From positions 147,748 to 211,747 of the forward strand of contig NZ_ABCM01000010.1 in NCBI RefSeq assembly GCF_000170795.1: 64,000 nt of DNA, read 5' to 3'. Source of the stretch: Pedobacter sp. BAL39 (GTDB taxonomy: Bacteria > Bacteroidota > Bacteroidia > Sphingobacteriales > Sphingobacteriaceae). This document shows, in pieces, positions 37,143 to 45,767 of this stretch (position 1 is its first letter; the number at the start of each line of letters is the position of its first letter). Below the pieces are notes generated by a model. It was given only the letters and a program-made list of their open reading frames with translations, was not told the origin of the DNA and did no database searches. A program made the translations under genes and the position numbers.

Positions 37143-38111
37143 ATGATTGAGCTATCAAACGTCAGCAAATACTTTGGGAGTGCCAAAGCGGTAGATGGCG
37201 TATCCTTCAGTGTGAATGAAGGTGAAAACCTCGTGCTACTCGGTACCAGTGGATGTGGAAAAACCACTACGCTCAAAATGATCAACAGACTGATCAATCC
37301 CGATAACGGTGCCATCAGTATCAAAGGAAAAGACATCCAACAGGAAAACCCGGAAACACTCCGCCGCAGCATCGGTTACGTGATGCAGAATATTGGTCTT
37401 TTCCCGCATTACACCATTTATGAGAACATTGCTACAGTGCCTAAGCTGCTGAAATGGGACACTAACAAAACAAGACCCAGGGTAATGGAGCTGATGAAAA
37501 AACTACATCTCCCTGAGGAGCTTCTGGACAGATTTCCCGCTGAGTTGAGTGGAGGACAGATGCAACGTGTGGGTCTGGCACGGGCGCTGGTCGCCGATCC
37601 GCCACTGTTATTGATGGATGAGCCTTTCGGTGCACTTGATAATGTAACAAGATCGAGCATCCAGGCCGAATTCAAACAACTGGACGAACTGTTGCGAAAA
37701 ACCATCATCATGGTCACCCACGATGTCCAGGAAGCCTTTGAACTGGCAGATCGCATATGCCTGATGGATAAAGGAAAAATCATGCAGATTGGAACACCTT
37801 CAGCGCTGCTTCACCAACCCGCAAACGACTTCAGCAGAAAGTTCCTGGACGGACAACGTTTGGCACTGGAATTTCGGGTAAGCACACTTAAGGACATCTG
37901 GCCCTACATGCGGGCAAAACAGACGGGGATACAGCGCGATCAACCAGATGCTCCTGAAGAGGAGTTGCACCGTACTTTGGGACTGCCAGGCAATACCTCC
38001 GTATGGACCGCACTAGAGCTGGCAAAAGCTAATGCGCAGACGAATAAAGTCAGCTTTACCGCGCTGATGGATGGTTTTACCCAATATCAAAAAGCAGTCC
38101 GCCATGAATGA
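37143..38111 (+). CDS. ABC transporter ATP-binding subunit (OpuC/ProV/EgtU type)
   Basis: A 322-aa ATPase of an importer for quaternary amines or similar solutes. It has Walker A (GTSGCGKTT), Q-loop (YVMQNIGLFPHYT), signature (LSGGQMQRVGLARAL), Walker B (LLLMDEPFGALD) and switch His (IMVTHDVQEAFELADR). The C-terminal 80 residues do not look like the CBS domains that sense ionic strength in OpuCA, so osmotic regulation is unlikely. Its last 8 nt overlap the start of the permease gene, so the two are co-translated. Confidence 0.93.
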   Translation: MIELSNVSKYFGSAKAVDGVSFSVNEGENLVLLGTSGCGKTTTLKMINRLINPDNGAISIKGKDIQQENPETLRRSIGYVMQNIGLFPHYTIYENIATVPKLLKWDTNKTRPRVMELMKKLHLPEELLDRFPAELSGGQMQRVGLARALVADPPLLLMDEPFGALDNVTRSSIQAEFKQLDELLRKTIIMVTHDVQEAFELADRICLMDKGKIMQIGTPSALLHQPANDFSRKFLDGQRLALEFRVSTLKDIWPYMRAKQTGIQRDQPDAPEEELHRTLGLPGNTSVWTALELAKANAQTNKVSFTALMDGFTQYQKAVRHE

Positions 38112-39675
38112 GCCACAGCAGTCTTTACTCGCCTTTATGTTGCAGGAGTCTGACAAGCTGCTTACCCAAACGCTGCAGCATGTCGGCCTAACCTTCATCT
38201 CGCTGATCTTCGCCCTCCTGATTGGACTCCCATTGGGTATCCTCATCGCCAGAAAAAGAAAATTATCAGGCAGCGTATTGGGATTTGCAGGGGTATTGCA
38301 AACCATCCCCAGCATCGCCCTGCTTGGGTTTATGATCCCCTTAATTGGTATCGGTGCAAAACCTGCCATCGTTGCCCTGTTGATTTATGCGCTGCTGCCC
38401 ATCATCCGCAACACCTACACCGGCATCATCGGCATTGATCCGCATGTGAGGGAAGCAGCACGTGCAATGGGCATGAGCAGGCAACAAATACTCGTAAGGG
38501 TCGAGCTGCCCCTTGCAATGCCCGTCATCCTGGCGGGAATCCGCACGGCAACGGTCATCAATGTCGGCGTAGCCACACTGGCTTCCTACATCGCAGCGGG
38601 CGGACTTGGAGAGTTCATTTTTGGCGGCATCTCACTAAACAACACCAATATGATCCTCGCAGGCGCCATTCCTGCGGCACTGCTGGCGATTGTGCTCGAC
38701 CTTTTGCTATCCCTGGTTCAACACATGAGCTTCAGAAGACTAAAAATGGCAGTCTATATCTTACCGTTGTTCGTCGTCGGCCTGAGCACCTTTTACCTCA
38801 TCCCTTCCGCCTACGGATCCAGGCTTGTTGCTGGCTTTACACCGGAGTTTATGGGAAGGCAGGATGGCGACATTGGCTTGCGCGATACATACGGACTAAA
38901 AATCCATACCACCGTCATCAGTGATGCCGTCATGTACAAAGCAGCCTACGCCAAAGAACTGGATGTCATCAGCGGATACTCCACCGACGGCAGGCTCAAA
39001 GCTTTCGACCTCAAAATCCTGGAAGATGACAAGTCTATCTTTCCGCCTTATTACGCAGCTCCGATTGTCAGAACTTCAGCAATGAAAAAATTCCCTGAAC
39101 TGGAAAAGGTACTTAACATGCTTGCAGGTAAAATCCCGGATTCCATCATGACCGACCTTAACTATAAAACGGACTATCTGCATCAGACTCCTGAAAAGGT
39201 AGCGAAGGATTTCCTTGCAGCACACCAGCTGTTAAAACCCAGCCGAAATGGTAAACAAGGTACCGTGCGTATAGGTTCAAAAATATTTGGCGAGCAATAC
39301 ATCCTTGCAGCAATGTACAGCATGCTGATCAAAGGTTATACGGATTATGATGTTGCTACAAAAACTGGCCTTGGTGGCACAAAAATATGCTTCGACGCAC
39401 TAGTCAATGACCAGATCGACCTCTATCCTGAGTACACCGGCACAGGCCTACTGGTCCTGCTACAGCCTGCACCGCAGCTCGCAAAAAAACTAGCTGCCAA
39501 TAAAGAAGATACTTACCAATACGTGAAGCAGGCTTTCCTTCAAAAGTTTGATATACAGTGGTTACAACCAATTGGGTTTAACAATTCTTATGCTTTGATG
39601 ATGAGAAAAAAACAATCAGCCGAGCTAAATGTTAATACGATAACTGATCTTAAGAACTACTTAGACAAAGAATAG
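38104..39675 (+). CDS. ABC permease fused to a circularly permuted OpuC-type substrate-binding domain
   Basis: A 523-aa fusion, started at the ATG at 38104. Residues 1-210 are an OpuCB-like permease with the EAA loop (EAARAMGMSRQQILVRVELP, 117-136). A helix at about 216-234 leads to the binding domain. In OpuCC-type proteins the order is GSK-EQYIL, PEYTGT, GFNNSYA, then STDGR, FPPYY and VAKDFL. Here the second half comes first: GFTPEFMGRQDG (244-255), YSTDGRLKAFDL (292-303), FPPYYAAP (313-320), VAKDFL (366-371). The first half follows: VRIGSKIFGEQYIL (388-401), YPEYTGTG (441-448), GFNNSYALM (491-499). The protein ends TDLKNYLDKE, just where the other half would normally begin. Confidence 0.9.
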   Translation: MNEPQQSLLAFMLQESDKLLTQTLQHVGLTFISLIFALLIGLPLGILIARKRKLSGSVLGFAGVLQTIPSIALLGFMIPLIGIGAKPAIVALLIYALLPIIRNTYTGIIGIDPHVREAARAMGMSRQQILVRVELPLAMPVILAGIRTATVINVGVATLASYIAAGGLGEFIFGGISLNNTNMILAGAIPAALLAIVLDLLLSLVQHMSFRRLKMAVYILPLFVVGLSTFYLIPSAYGSRLVAGFTPEFMGRQDGDIGLRDTYGLKIHTTVISDAVMYKAAYAKELDVISGYSTDGRLKAFDLKILEDDKSIFPPYYAAPIVRTSAMKKFPELEKVLNMLAGKIPDSIMTDLNYKTDYLHQTPEKVAKDFLAAHQLLKPSRNGKQGTVRIGSKIFGEQYILAAMYSMLIKGYTDYDVATKTGLGGTKICFDALVNDQIDLYPEYTGTGLLVLLQPAPQLAKKLAANKEDTYQYVKQAFLQKFDIQWLQPIGFNNSYALMMRKKQSAELNVNTITDLKNYLDKE

Positions 39676-39696
39676 CGGCCGACAAAACTTCCCAAC

Positions 39697-40677
39697 ATGA
39701 ACAACGTCCTTACTAAAAATAAGATGCTCTCCTCCACCCAAAAATTTTATAGCGATGTCATCAAGGGACTGAAATCAAGCCCCAAGTCGATGAGTTCGAA
39801 ATATTTTTATGACCAGCAGGGAGATCAGATCTTTCAGCAGATCATGGCCATGGACGAATATTACCTGACGGACTGTGAGATGGAAATTCTCAAAGAACAA
39901 GCCGCAGAGATCAGTAAAACAATTGCACTCAACAAAAGCCCTTTCGACCTGATTGAACTCGGTGCAGGTGACGCGACGAAGTCTATCCACCTCCTGAAAC
40001 AACTCATTGGAGAAGGTCAGGATTTTCGCTACATGCCGATAGACATCTCTGAGAATGTAATCAGAAACCTGGAAACAAAGCTTCCCCAGGCACTTCCTGA
40101 CCTAAACATTACCGGCTTAAATGGCGACTATTTCGATATGCTCAACAGGGCTTCGGAAATATCTGATCGCAGGAAGGTGGTACTGTTCATGGGGGCCAAC
40201 ATCGGCAACATGACCGTTACTGAAGCCCGCGCTTTCTGTACGAAATTGAAAAGCTATCTCGCACCGGATGACCTGCTGATTATCGGTTTCGACCTGAAGA
40301 AAAATCCCCATCAGATCCTCGCCGCCTACAGCGACAAACAGGGAATCACCAAATCGTTCAACATCAACCTGCTGCACCGCATAAACAGGGAACTTGGCGG
40401 CGACTTTGAAACGGAGAACTTTGATCATTATGCCAGCTATGACCCTGAATCAGGTGCCTGCAAAAGCTACCTGATCAGCCTGAAAGACCAGGTGGTCAGA
40501 CTTGGTGATACAGAATCAGTCAGCTTCCTCAAAAATGAATACATCTACATGGAGATTTCGCAGAAGTACTCCTTGCAGGAAATCAACCAGCTGATGTCAG
40601 GACTGGAATTTACACAGGTTAAAAACTTCTTCGACAGCGGCAAAATGTTCGTTGACTCCATCTGGAAAATGAGGTAA
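39697..40677 (+). CDS. EgtD-like amino-acid N-alpha-methyltransferase
   Basis: A 326-aa SAM-dependent methyltransferase of the EgtD family, which in known cases trimethylates histidine to hercynine, the first step of ergothioneine synthesis. Family stretches are KYFYDQQGDQIFQQI and MDEYYLTDCE, SAM motif ELGAGDATKS (88-97), MPIDIS (113-118), GANIGN (167-171 region) and FNINLLHRINRELGGDF. Glu286 in MEISQKYS matches the histidine-binding Glu282 of mycobacterial EgtD. The Met252 position appears to be Ser257, so the substrate may differ. It starts 21 nt after the permease-binder gene. No EgtB gene is in the window. Confidence 0.88.
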   Translation: MNNVLTKNKMLSSTQKFYSDVIKGLKSSPKSMSSKYFYDQQGDQIFQQIMAMDEYYLTDCEMEILKEQAAEISKTIALNKSPFDLIELGAGDATKSIHLLKQLIGEGQDFRYMPIDISENVIRNLETKLPQALPDLNITGLNGDYFDMLNRASEISDRRKVVLFMGANIGNMTVTEARAFCTKLKSYLAPDDLLIIGFDLKKNPHQILAAYSDKQGITKSFNINLLHRINRELGGDFETENFDHYASYDPESGACKSYLISLKDQVVRLGDTESVSFLKNEYIYMEISQKYSLQEINQLMSGLEFTQVKNFFDSGKMFVDSIWKMR

Positions 40678-40693
40678 CCATCAACGCTATTTT

Positions 40694-40816
40694 ATGACTA
40701 CATTTAGGAATCTGAACCCCATCCAGGTCATTCATGATCTTGCCCGCTGGGGTTATATTTCCGCCGGGAAAATGGATCAAATGGCCAGTTTATCAAATCA
40801 AAAACCACTTGTGTAA
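40694..40816 (+). CDS. Possible 40-aa small protein after the EgtD-like gene
   Basis: An ATG-started frame of 40 codons beginning 17 nt after the methyltransferase stop. It contains a plausible amphipathic helix (NPIQVIHDLARWGYISAGKM). Its stop lies at the edge of the hairpin 40807-40843. I recognise no family. It may be a small protein or a chance frame. Confidence 0.3.
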   Translation: MTTFRNLNPIQVIHDLARWGYISAGKMDQMASLSNQKPLV

Positions 40817-40843
40817 CATCCGCAAGACGAACATTACACAAGT
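40807..40843. terminator. Hairpin between the convergent methyltransferase and GH92 genes
   Basis: ACTTGTGTAA and TTACACAAGT form a perfect 10-bp stem with a 17-nt loop, placed between two convergent transcription units. There is no T run, so termination efficiency is doubtful. Confidence 0.5.
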
Positions 40844-40854
40844 AGCATATATTA

Positions 40855-43080
40855 TTAATTCATTGATGATGGCGGCAGCAACTCATCGGCAGCACCCCAG
40901 CTTTTATTGGGCGCATCACCCATGGTCAGCTCCAGCGTTCCGCCTGCAAGGAGCTCATCATGCGTAAACCATGATTTGTTCAGCACTTTACCATTCAGCT
41001 TAGCACTCTGCACATATTTGTTGTCTGAAGAATTTCCTTTGGCAACCAGGGTGAATGTCTTTCCATTATCCAGTTTGACACTGATATTTTCAAATACGGG
41101 GCTACCAATACTGTATACAGGCACTCCTGGCGTAACCGGGAAGAAGCCCATCATAGAGAACACCACAAAGGCAGTCATCCCACCCCCATCTTCATCGCCG
41201 GGGATCCCGAACAGGTTGTCCGTATACCAGGTATCCATCAGCATTCTGATACGCTTTTGCGTTTTCCATGGTGCGCCGAGGTAATTGTAAATGTAAGGAA
41301 TATGGAAGCTGGGTTCGTTGCCCATTACAAACTGGCCCACCATTCCCGTTGCATCGGGGAAGGTATACCACAGGTTGTATTTGCTTCGGCCCAGGCTTTC
41401 CTGGAAAAGGTTATCCAGTTTTTCCTCTGCTTTTTTCTTTCCGCCCATCAGCTTGAAAAGACCGCTGAGGTCATGCTTTACATCCCAGTTATAGGTATAG
41501 GCATTGTTTTCAGTGAAATACAATCTTCCCCCTTGTCCGCCGGAAAACTTAGGATCAAAAGGCTCAATCCAGTTGCCATCCGCATCTTTTGGCCAGACAA
41601 ACCCTTTGTCCTCACGGAATACGTTTTTATAAAATGCAGCACGTTTCATGAACACAGGAACATCGGCTTTTTTACCAGCGATTGGTGCAAGCTGTGCCAG
41701 ACACCAGTCGTCAAAGCTATTTTCCAGCGTTACAGATACCGCTTGTCGTTTTTCAAAGTCGTGCACTTCCTTCACTGTTTCCTCCTCACCAATCTTTAAC
41801 GAAGGCATGTATCCATTTTTGGTATAGAACTCATCCAGCGATGTTGCCGCGCCATTTCTCCATGGCAATAGCGTTCCTTCCAAAGAATTCTTTTTCAATC
41901 CTTCATAAGCCTTTTTCACATCAAAGTTACGCACCCCTTTCACCCAGGCATCCAGCATCCATGCCGCAGCGTGGTTACCAGTCATACATGGGTTGTCGCC
42001 AAATGCAAGCGCAAATGAAGGCATCCAGCCACCCTGCTCATACATGGCCACATAAGAGCTGATCTTCTCCGCCTGCTGTTTAGGATTTAAGATGGTCTGC
42101 AGTGGTTCCAGGGCGATGTAAGTATCCCAAAGCCAGTTATCTACAAAGAAAGGCTTGTCAGATTTGTGCACCTGGTGGTCATAAGCACTATAATATTTGC
42201 CGTACTCGCTGATGTCTACCATGCGCTCATAAGAACGGTATAGAGAGGTGTAAAACACCCTTTTCTGTGCCTCAGTACCACCGTCGACATTGATTTTCGA
42301 TAAGGCCTTGTTCCATGCCAGGTCCGCCTGTGCTTTTACCTTTTCAAGGTCCCAGCCGGAGATTTCCTTTTCAAGGTTCATCTTTGCCTGCTCAATGCTG
42401 ACAAAAGAAACCCCATATTTAAAAGAGACTGAGGATGCATTTGCGGCCAGTTTCAGCAAGGTTTTCTTTTTTTCATTCCCCTGATAACTCGCAGCGCTGA
42501 TGTCCTGATCCGTTTCTGCATAAAAATAAGCTTTCATGCCGTTAAACTCTTCGGTACCCGAAAGGGTTCTTTTGCCATCTAAGGTGATGGAACCACTGTT
42601 CAGGATCTGCATACGGAGGTAATGGTCTTCTTTAGCCCCGAAGACAAATTTAAAAATCCCGCTTCGTGCTGAGGGGCTGAATGCGATGGTCGTCCCATCA
42701 TCTTCCAACCTCACACTGTATTTACTTGGGCTGATCTTCTCCAGGTCGGAGGTGAATTTCTTATCCCAGCTCCCCTCATCAACAGTCCCGCTGAAAGGCA
42801 TCAGGCCGAATAACCAGGGCTGCCTGTGGGAGGAGATGGTGAGTGGAAAATAGCTGATCTGGTCGTCCAGCTGGTCTTTACGGGCAGGAAATACCCGCAC
42901 CATACTGTTTGGAAGATGTACTGCCGGACGGGTAGGTTCAAGGATGAGACCTACCGCCCCGATTGTCGGATCCACATAGTCGATGGCATTTTTCTTTTGA
43001 GCACCATTTTGTGCCTTTGCAGTGTGGATCAGCATGCAGCACAATGCCGATCCCAATAGCACTTTTAATTCTTTACGCAT
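40855..43080 (-). CDS. Glycoside hydrolase family 92 (exo-alpha-mannosidase type)
   Basis: A 741-aa exported enzyme with signal peptide (MRKELKVLLGSALCCMLIHT, cleavage near AKAQ). The N-terminal beta-sandwich domain is followed by an (alpha/alpha)6 barrel. Family-typical stretches are YVDPTIGAVG, FSGTVDEGSWDKKF, MTGNHAAAWMLDAWVKGVR, GNEPSFHIPYIYNYLG and GIPGDEDGGGMTAFVVFSMM. The Glu in GNEP and the acidic GDEDGG are the likely general acid and base region. GH92 enzymes are calcium-dependent and remove alpha-linked mannose from glycans. It is not adjacent to a SusC/SusD pair; the nearest, at 50210, is separated by housekeeping genes. Confidence 0.93.
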   Translation of the reverse strand: MRKELKVLLGSALCCMLIHTAKAQNGAQKKNAIDYVDPTIGAVGLILEPTRPAVHLPNSMVRVFPARKDQLDDQISYFPLTISSHRQPWLFGLMPFSGTVDEGSWDKKFTSDLEKISPSKYSVRLEDDGTTIAFSPSARSGIFKFVFGAKEDHYLRMQILNSGSITLDGKRTLSGTEEFNGMKAYFYAETDQDISAASYQGNEKKKTLLKLAANASSVSFKYGVSFVSIEQAKMNLEKEISGWDLEKVKAQADLAWNKALSKINVDGGTEAQKRVFYTSLYRSYERMVDISEYGKYYSAYDHQVHKSDKPFFVDNWLWDTYIALEPLQTILNPKQQAEKISSYVAMYEQGGWMPSFALAFGDNPCMTGNHAAAWMLDAWVKGVRNFDVKKAYEGLKKNSLEGTLLPWRNGAATSLDEFYTKNGYMPSLKIGEEETVKEVHDFEKRQAVSVTLENSFDDWCLAQLAPIAGKKADVPVFMKRAAFYKNVFREDKGFVWPKDADGNWIEPFDPKFSGGQGGRLYFTENNAYTYNWDVKHDLSGLFKLMGGKKKAEEKLDNLFQESLGRSKYNLWYTFPDATGMVGQFVMGNEPSFHIPYIYNYLGAPWKTQKRIRMLMDTWYTDNLFGIPGDEDGGGMTAFVVFSMMGFFPVTPGVPVYSIGSPVFENISVKLDNGKTFTLVAKGNSSDNKYVQSAKLNGKVLNKSWFTHDELLAGGTLELTMGDAPNKSWGAADELLPPSSMN

Positions 43081-43216
43081 AATTCATGATTACGTTGCAA
43101 CCTAAATGTCACTAATACGTTTTATCAACCAAGTAAAGGAATTAAGCTCATTTTTCAAAACATAGCTGCATATTAAGCGCCCATCCTGATAAAGAAATCC
43201 AGAAAAACAGTGGCGA

Positions 43217-44323
43217 TCAGGCTTTCCTTAAATATTTGCTGATCAGTTGCGCTGTGCGCTCAGATGCCCCTGGCAAGCCCATTTTTGCCGACAAGTCCTC
43301 GTAGTCCTGCAGCATGATACTACGTTCCTCACCTTCAACCAGCCCCTTCAATGTACTTGTAATGTTACCTGGGTTGCAATCTTGCTGAATGAGTTCCCGC
43401 ACCACCTGCTTATCCATGATCAGGTTCACCAGGGAGATGAACCGGATTTTCACCAGCATGCGGGCAATGGCAATGGAGATCGCCCCTCCTTTATATACCA
43501 CCACCTGAGGCACATGAAAAAGTGCCGTTTCCAGGGTGGCTGTTCCCGATGCCACAATGGCCGCACGGGCAATATGCAGCAGCTGATAAGTTTCCCCGAA
43601 AACCAGCGTCACATTTGCTGTACCCATAAACTGCTGATAATAGGCATGGTCGAACGTAGGTGCCGCAGCAATGACAAACTGATGGTCGGGAAAGCTGGAC
43701 ACTACGCTGAGCATATCCGGCAGCAGCCGCTCAATCTCCTGCCTGCGACTGCCGGGAAGCAGGGCAACGACATCCTTATCGAGCCGGTACTTTTCCCTAA
43801 ATCCAGGATCCGCTTTGAACAGGGCCTTTTCATCCAGCAGCGGGTTGCCGACATAATCAACATCCATGCCCCAGGATTTGTAGAAATCGACCTCAAAAGG
43901 CAGGATACAAAACATCTGGTCTACGATCCTTTTGATCTTCAACACGCGTTTCTGGTTCCATGCCCATACCTTTGGGGAGATGTAATAGTACACTTTGATC
44001 CCTTGTTTTTTTGCAAACTCTGCAATCTTGAGGTTGAAACCCGGAAAATCAATCAGGATCAGCACGTCGGGCTGATAGCTGAGGATGTCCTGCTTGCAGG
44101 CCTTCATGTTGCGCAGGATGGTACGAAGGTTTAGCAGCACCTCTGTGAAGCCCATAAAGGCCATCTCTGCATAATGCTTTTTCAACACTCCCCCTTCGCC
44201 CTGCATCTTATCCCCACCATAGTAGCGGAAATCTGCATTTGCATCTTCTGTTTTCAGTGCTTTCATCAGGTTGGCACCATGCAAATCGCCCGAAGCTTCT
44301 CCGGCTACAAGGTAATATCTCAT
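43217..44323 (-). CDS. lpxB: Lipid-A-disaccharide synthase
   Basis: A 368-aa GT19 glycosyltransferase that joins UDP-2,3-diacylglucosamine and lipid X to make the lipid A disaccharide core. The N terminus YYLVAGEASGDLHGANLMKA is diagnostic. Other marks are ILIDFPGFNLKIAEFAKKQG, YYISPKVWAWNQKRVLKIK, LLPGSRRQEIERLLP and VASGTATLETALFHVPQVV. Its start overlaps the stop of the small membrane protein by one base (TAATG), so it is co-translated downstream of surE. Confidence 0.97.
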   Translation of the reverse strand: MRYYLVAGEASGDLHGANLMKALKTEDANADFRYYGGDKMQGEGGVLKKHYAEMAFMGFTEVLLNLRTILRNMKACKQDILSYQPDVLILIDFPGFNLKIAEFAKKQGIKVYYYISPKVWAWNQKRVLKIKRIVDQMFCILPFEVDFYKSWGMDVDYVGNPLLDEKALFKADPGFREKYRLDKDVVALLPGSRRQEIERLLPDMLSVVSSFPDHQFVIAAAPTFDHAYYQQFMGTANVTLVFGETYQLLHIARAAIVASGTATLETALFHVPQVVVYKGGAISIAIARMLVKIRFISLVNLIMDKQVVRELIQQDCNPGNITSTLKGLVEGEERSIMLQDYEDLSAKMGLPGASERTAQLISKYLRKA

Positions 44324-44589
44324 TATTGATTGATTTTATAAAAAAAGAAAAGAAAGGCCCAGATGAACGTAGCGCTGATGATCCCCCGCCCAAGCCGTTC
44401 CTTATTGAGGCCGAAAGCATGTTTCAGCAGCAGGAGGTTTACGGCGATGCAGGCGATCAGCAGAAGATCCGCCTTCGACAAAAAAGAAAATTTATGCATG
44501 AGGTACCATACGATACTGACCAGCACACCCGGAATTGCAATTCCAGCGGCCAGGCCAATAAATACAGCATCCTGAACCCGCTTAAACAT
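44323..44589 (-). CDS. Small membrane protein between surE and lpxB
   Basis: An 88-aa protein with two or three hydrophobic segments (AVFIGLAAGIAIPGVLVSIV, DLLLIACIAVNLLLL, ATFIWAFLFFFY). I start it at the ATG at 44589, which overlaps the end of surE by 8 nt. A longer frame would overlap surE by 41 nt. The surE-this-lpxB arrangement suggests an envelope role, but no family function is known to me. Confidence 0.75.
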   Translation of the reverse strand: MFKRVQDAVFIGLAAGIAIPGVLVSIVWYLMHKFSFLSKADLLLIACIAVNLLLLKHAFGLNKERLGRGIISATFIWAFLFFFYKINQ

Positions 44590-45361
44590 TAAATGTCCAG
44601 GTGTTAAGTACAGGAATCGCATGATGTGCGGTCAGGTCAAACTGCACAGGTACCACTGATACGTAACCGTGATCCAGCGCCCATACATCAGTATCTTCGC
44701 CTTTGTCGTTGTTCTGAAAAACACCAGTTAACCAGTAATAAGGACGTCCGTGCGGATCTTTACGCTCATCAAACTCCTCCGCCCATTTTGCATTGGCCTG
44801 TCGGCACACTTTGATCCCCTTCAGGTCTGCACCATTCGGAAAATTTACATTCAGCAATGTAGCCGGCGGAAGGCCATGTTCGAGCACCTGCAGGGAGATC
44901 GCTTTCACAAATGGTTTAGTGTGACTGAAATCTGCTTCCTGTGTAAAGTCATCCAGAGAGAATCCAATAGAAGGAATGTTCTCAATCGCACCCTCCACAG
45001 CTGCAGACATCGTTCCTGAATAGATTACATTGATGGAGTTGTTCAGTCCATGATTGATCCCTGAAACACAGAGATCGGGCTTTTTACCTTTAAAAATCTT
45101 ATTCACCGCCAGCTTCACACAGTCGACCGGCGTACCGGAACATTTGTACATCTCCACCCCCTCGTAAAGGTCAACACGGTCGAAGCGCAGCGGCTTGCCA
45201 ATGGTGATGGCATGTCCCATACCAGACTGGGGGCCATCAGGTGCCACCACGACTACGTTCCCTATTTCTTTCATCACTTCGATCAGATTTTTGATTCCTG
45301 GTGCAGTGATGCCGTCATCATTAACGACCAATATATTCGGTTTCGACTTTTGCTGTTTCAT
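44582..45361 (-). CDS. surE: 5-prime-nucleotidase SurE
   Basis: A 259-aa metal-dependent nucleoside monophosphate phosphatase. The N terminus NILVVNDDGITAPGIKNLIE has the metal-binding Asp-Asp. PDGPQSGMGHAITIGKPLRF, SGTPVDCVKL, CVSGINHGLNNSINVIYSGT and SAAVEGA are all conserved SurE blocks. The ATG at 45361 is chosen because it starts just before the conserved N terminus. It is first in the surE - small membrane protein - lpxB unit. Confidence 0.96.
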   Translation of the reverse strand: MKQQKSKPNILVVNDDGITAPGIKNLIEVMKEIGNVVVVAPDGPQSGMGHAITIGKPLRFDRVDLYEGVEMYKCSGTPVDCVKLAVNKIFKGKKPDLCVSGINHGLNNSINVIYSGTMSAAVEGAIENIPSIGFSLDDFTQEADFSHTKPFVKAISLQVLEHGLPPATLLNVNFPNGADLKGIKVCRQANAKWAEEFDERKDPHGRPYYWLTGVFQNNDKGEDTDVWALDHGYVSVVPVQFDLTAHHAIPVLNTWTFNV

Positions 45362-45449
45362 AGACGTAAAAATACGAGATTTACTTTTAATGGGCCCGAA
45401 GAACATGAAAATGAACCACAACACAGCAGTAAAAATAGGCCTCAAATGA

Positions 45450-45479
45450 AAACAGGCACCCTGAAAAGGATGCCTGTTT
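45450..45479 (-). terminator. Rho-independent terminator
   Basis: AAACAGGCACCCT and AGGATGCCTGTTT form a stem with one mismatch around a GAAA loop. On the minus strand it ends in a T run and serves the CsbD-like gene that stops at 45518. Confidence 0.88.
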
Positions 45480-45517
45480 CTAAATTATTATCGACTTAAA
45501 ATAGTCAGTTTACTGAT

Positions 45518-45703
45518 TTACAAAGATTTAATCCAGTCCACCAGCTCGTCGCGGGTTTTTCCAGTTTTCTGTTGTAATTTTCCGTACAGTTCATCGTCTT
45601 TTCCTTCTTCGTATTTCAAATCATCGTCGGTAAGATCTCCATAGGCTTGTTTCACTTTACCTTTTATCTCGTTCCATTTTCCTTTTAATTCTAACTTATC
45701 CAT
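45518..45703 (-). CDS. CsbD-family stress protein
   Basis: A 61-aa charged protein of the CsbD family: [20 protein letters not shown], then [20 protein letters not shown] and [12 protein letters not shown]. Members are induced by general stress in several bacteria and their molecular role is unknown. It is 64 nt downstream of acs on the same strand but has its own terminator. Confidence 0.92.
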   Translation of the reverse strand: MDKLELKGKWNEIKGKVKQAYGDLTDDDLKYEEGKDDELYGKLQQKTGKTRDELVDWIKSL

Positions 45704-45767
45704 GATCTTTTCGTTTTATGTTTAACATGTTATAGATATTAGATAAACAGACTAATGCGGAAATTGT

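Noticed and set aside
37143..39675. Osmoprotectant (glycine betaine) uptake system as the firm call
   Set aside because: The ATPase has no visible CBS domains and the neighbour is an EgtD-like enzyme, so an osmolyte role is not the best reading, though not excluded.
43247..44134. Long open frame on the plus strand
   Set aside because: It is antisense to lpxB and rich in unlikely His and Cys clusters.
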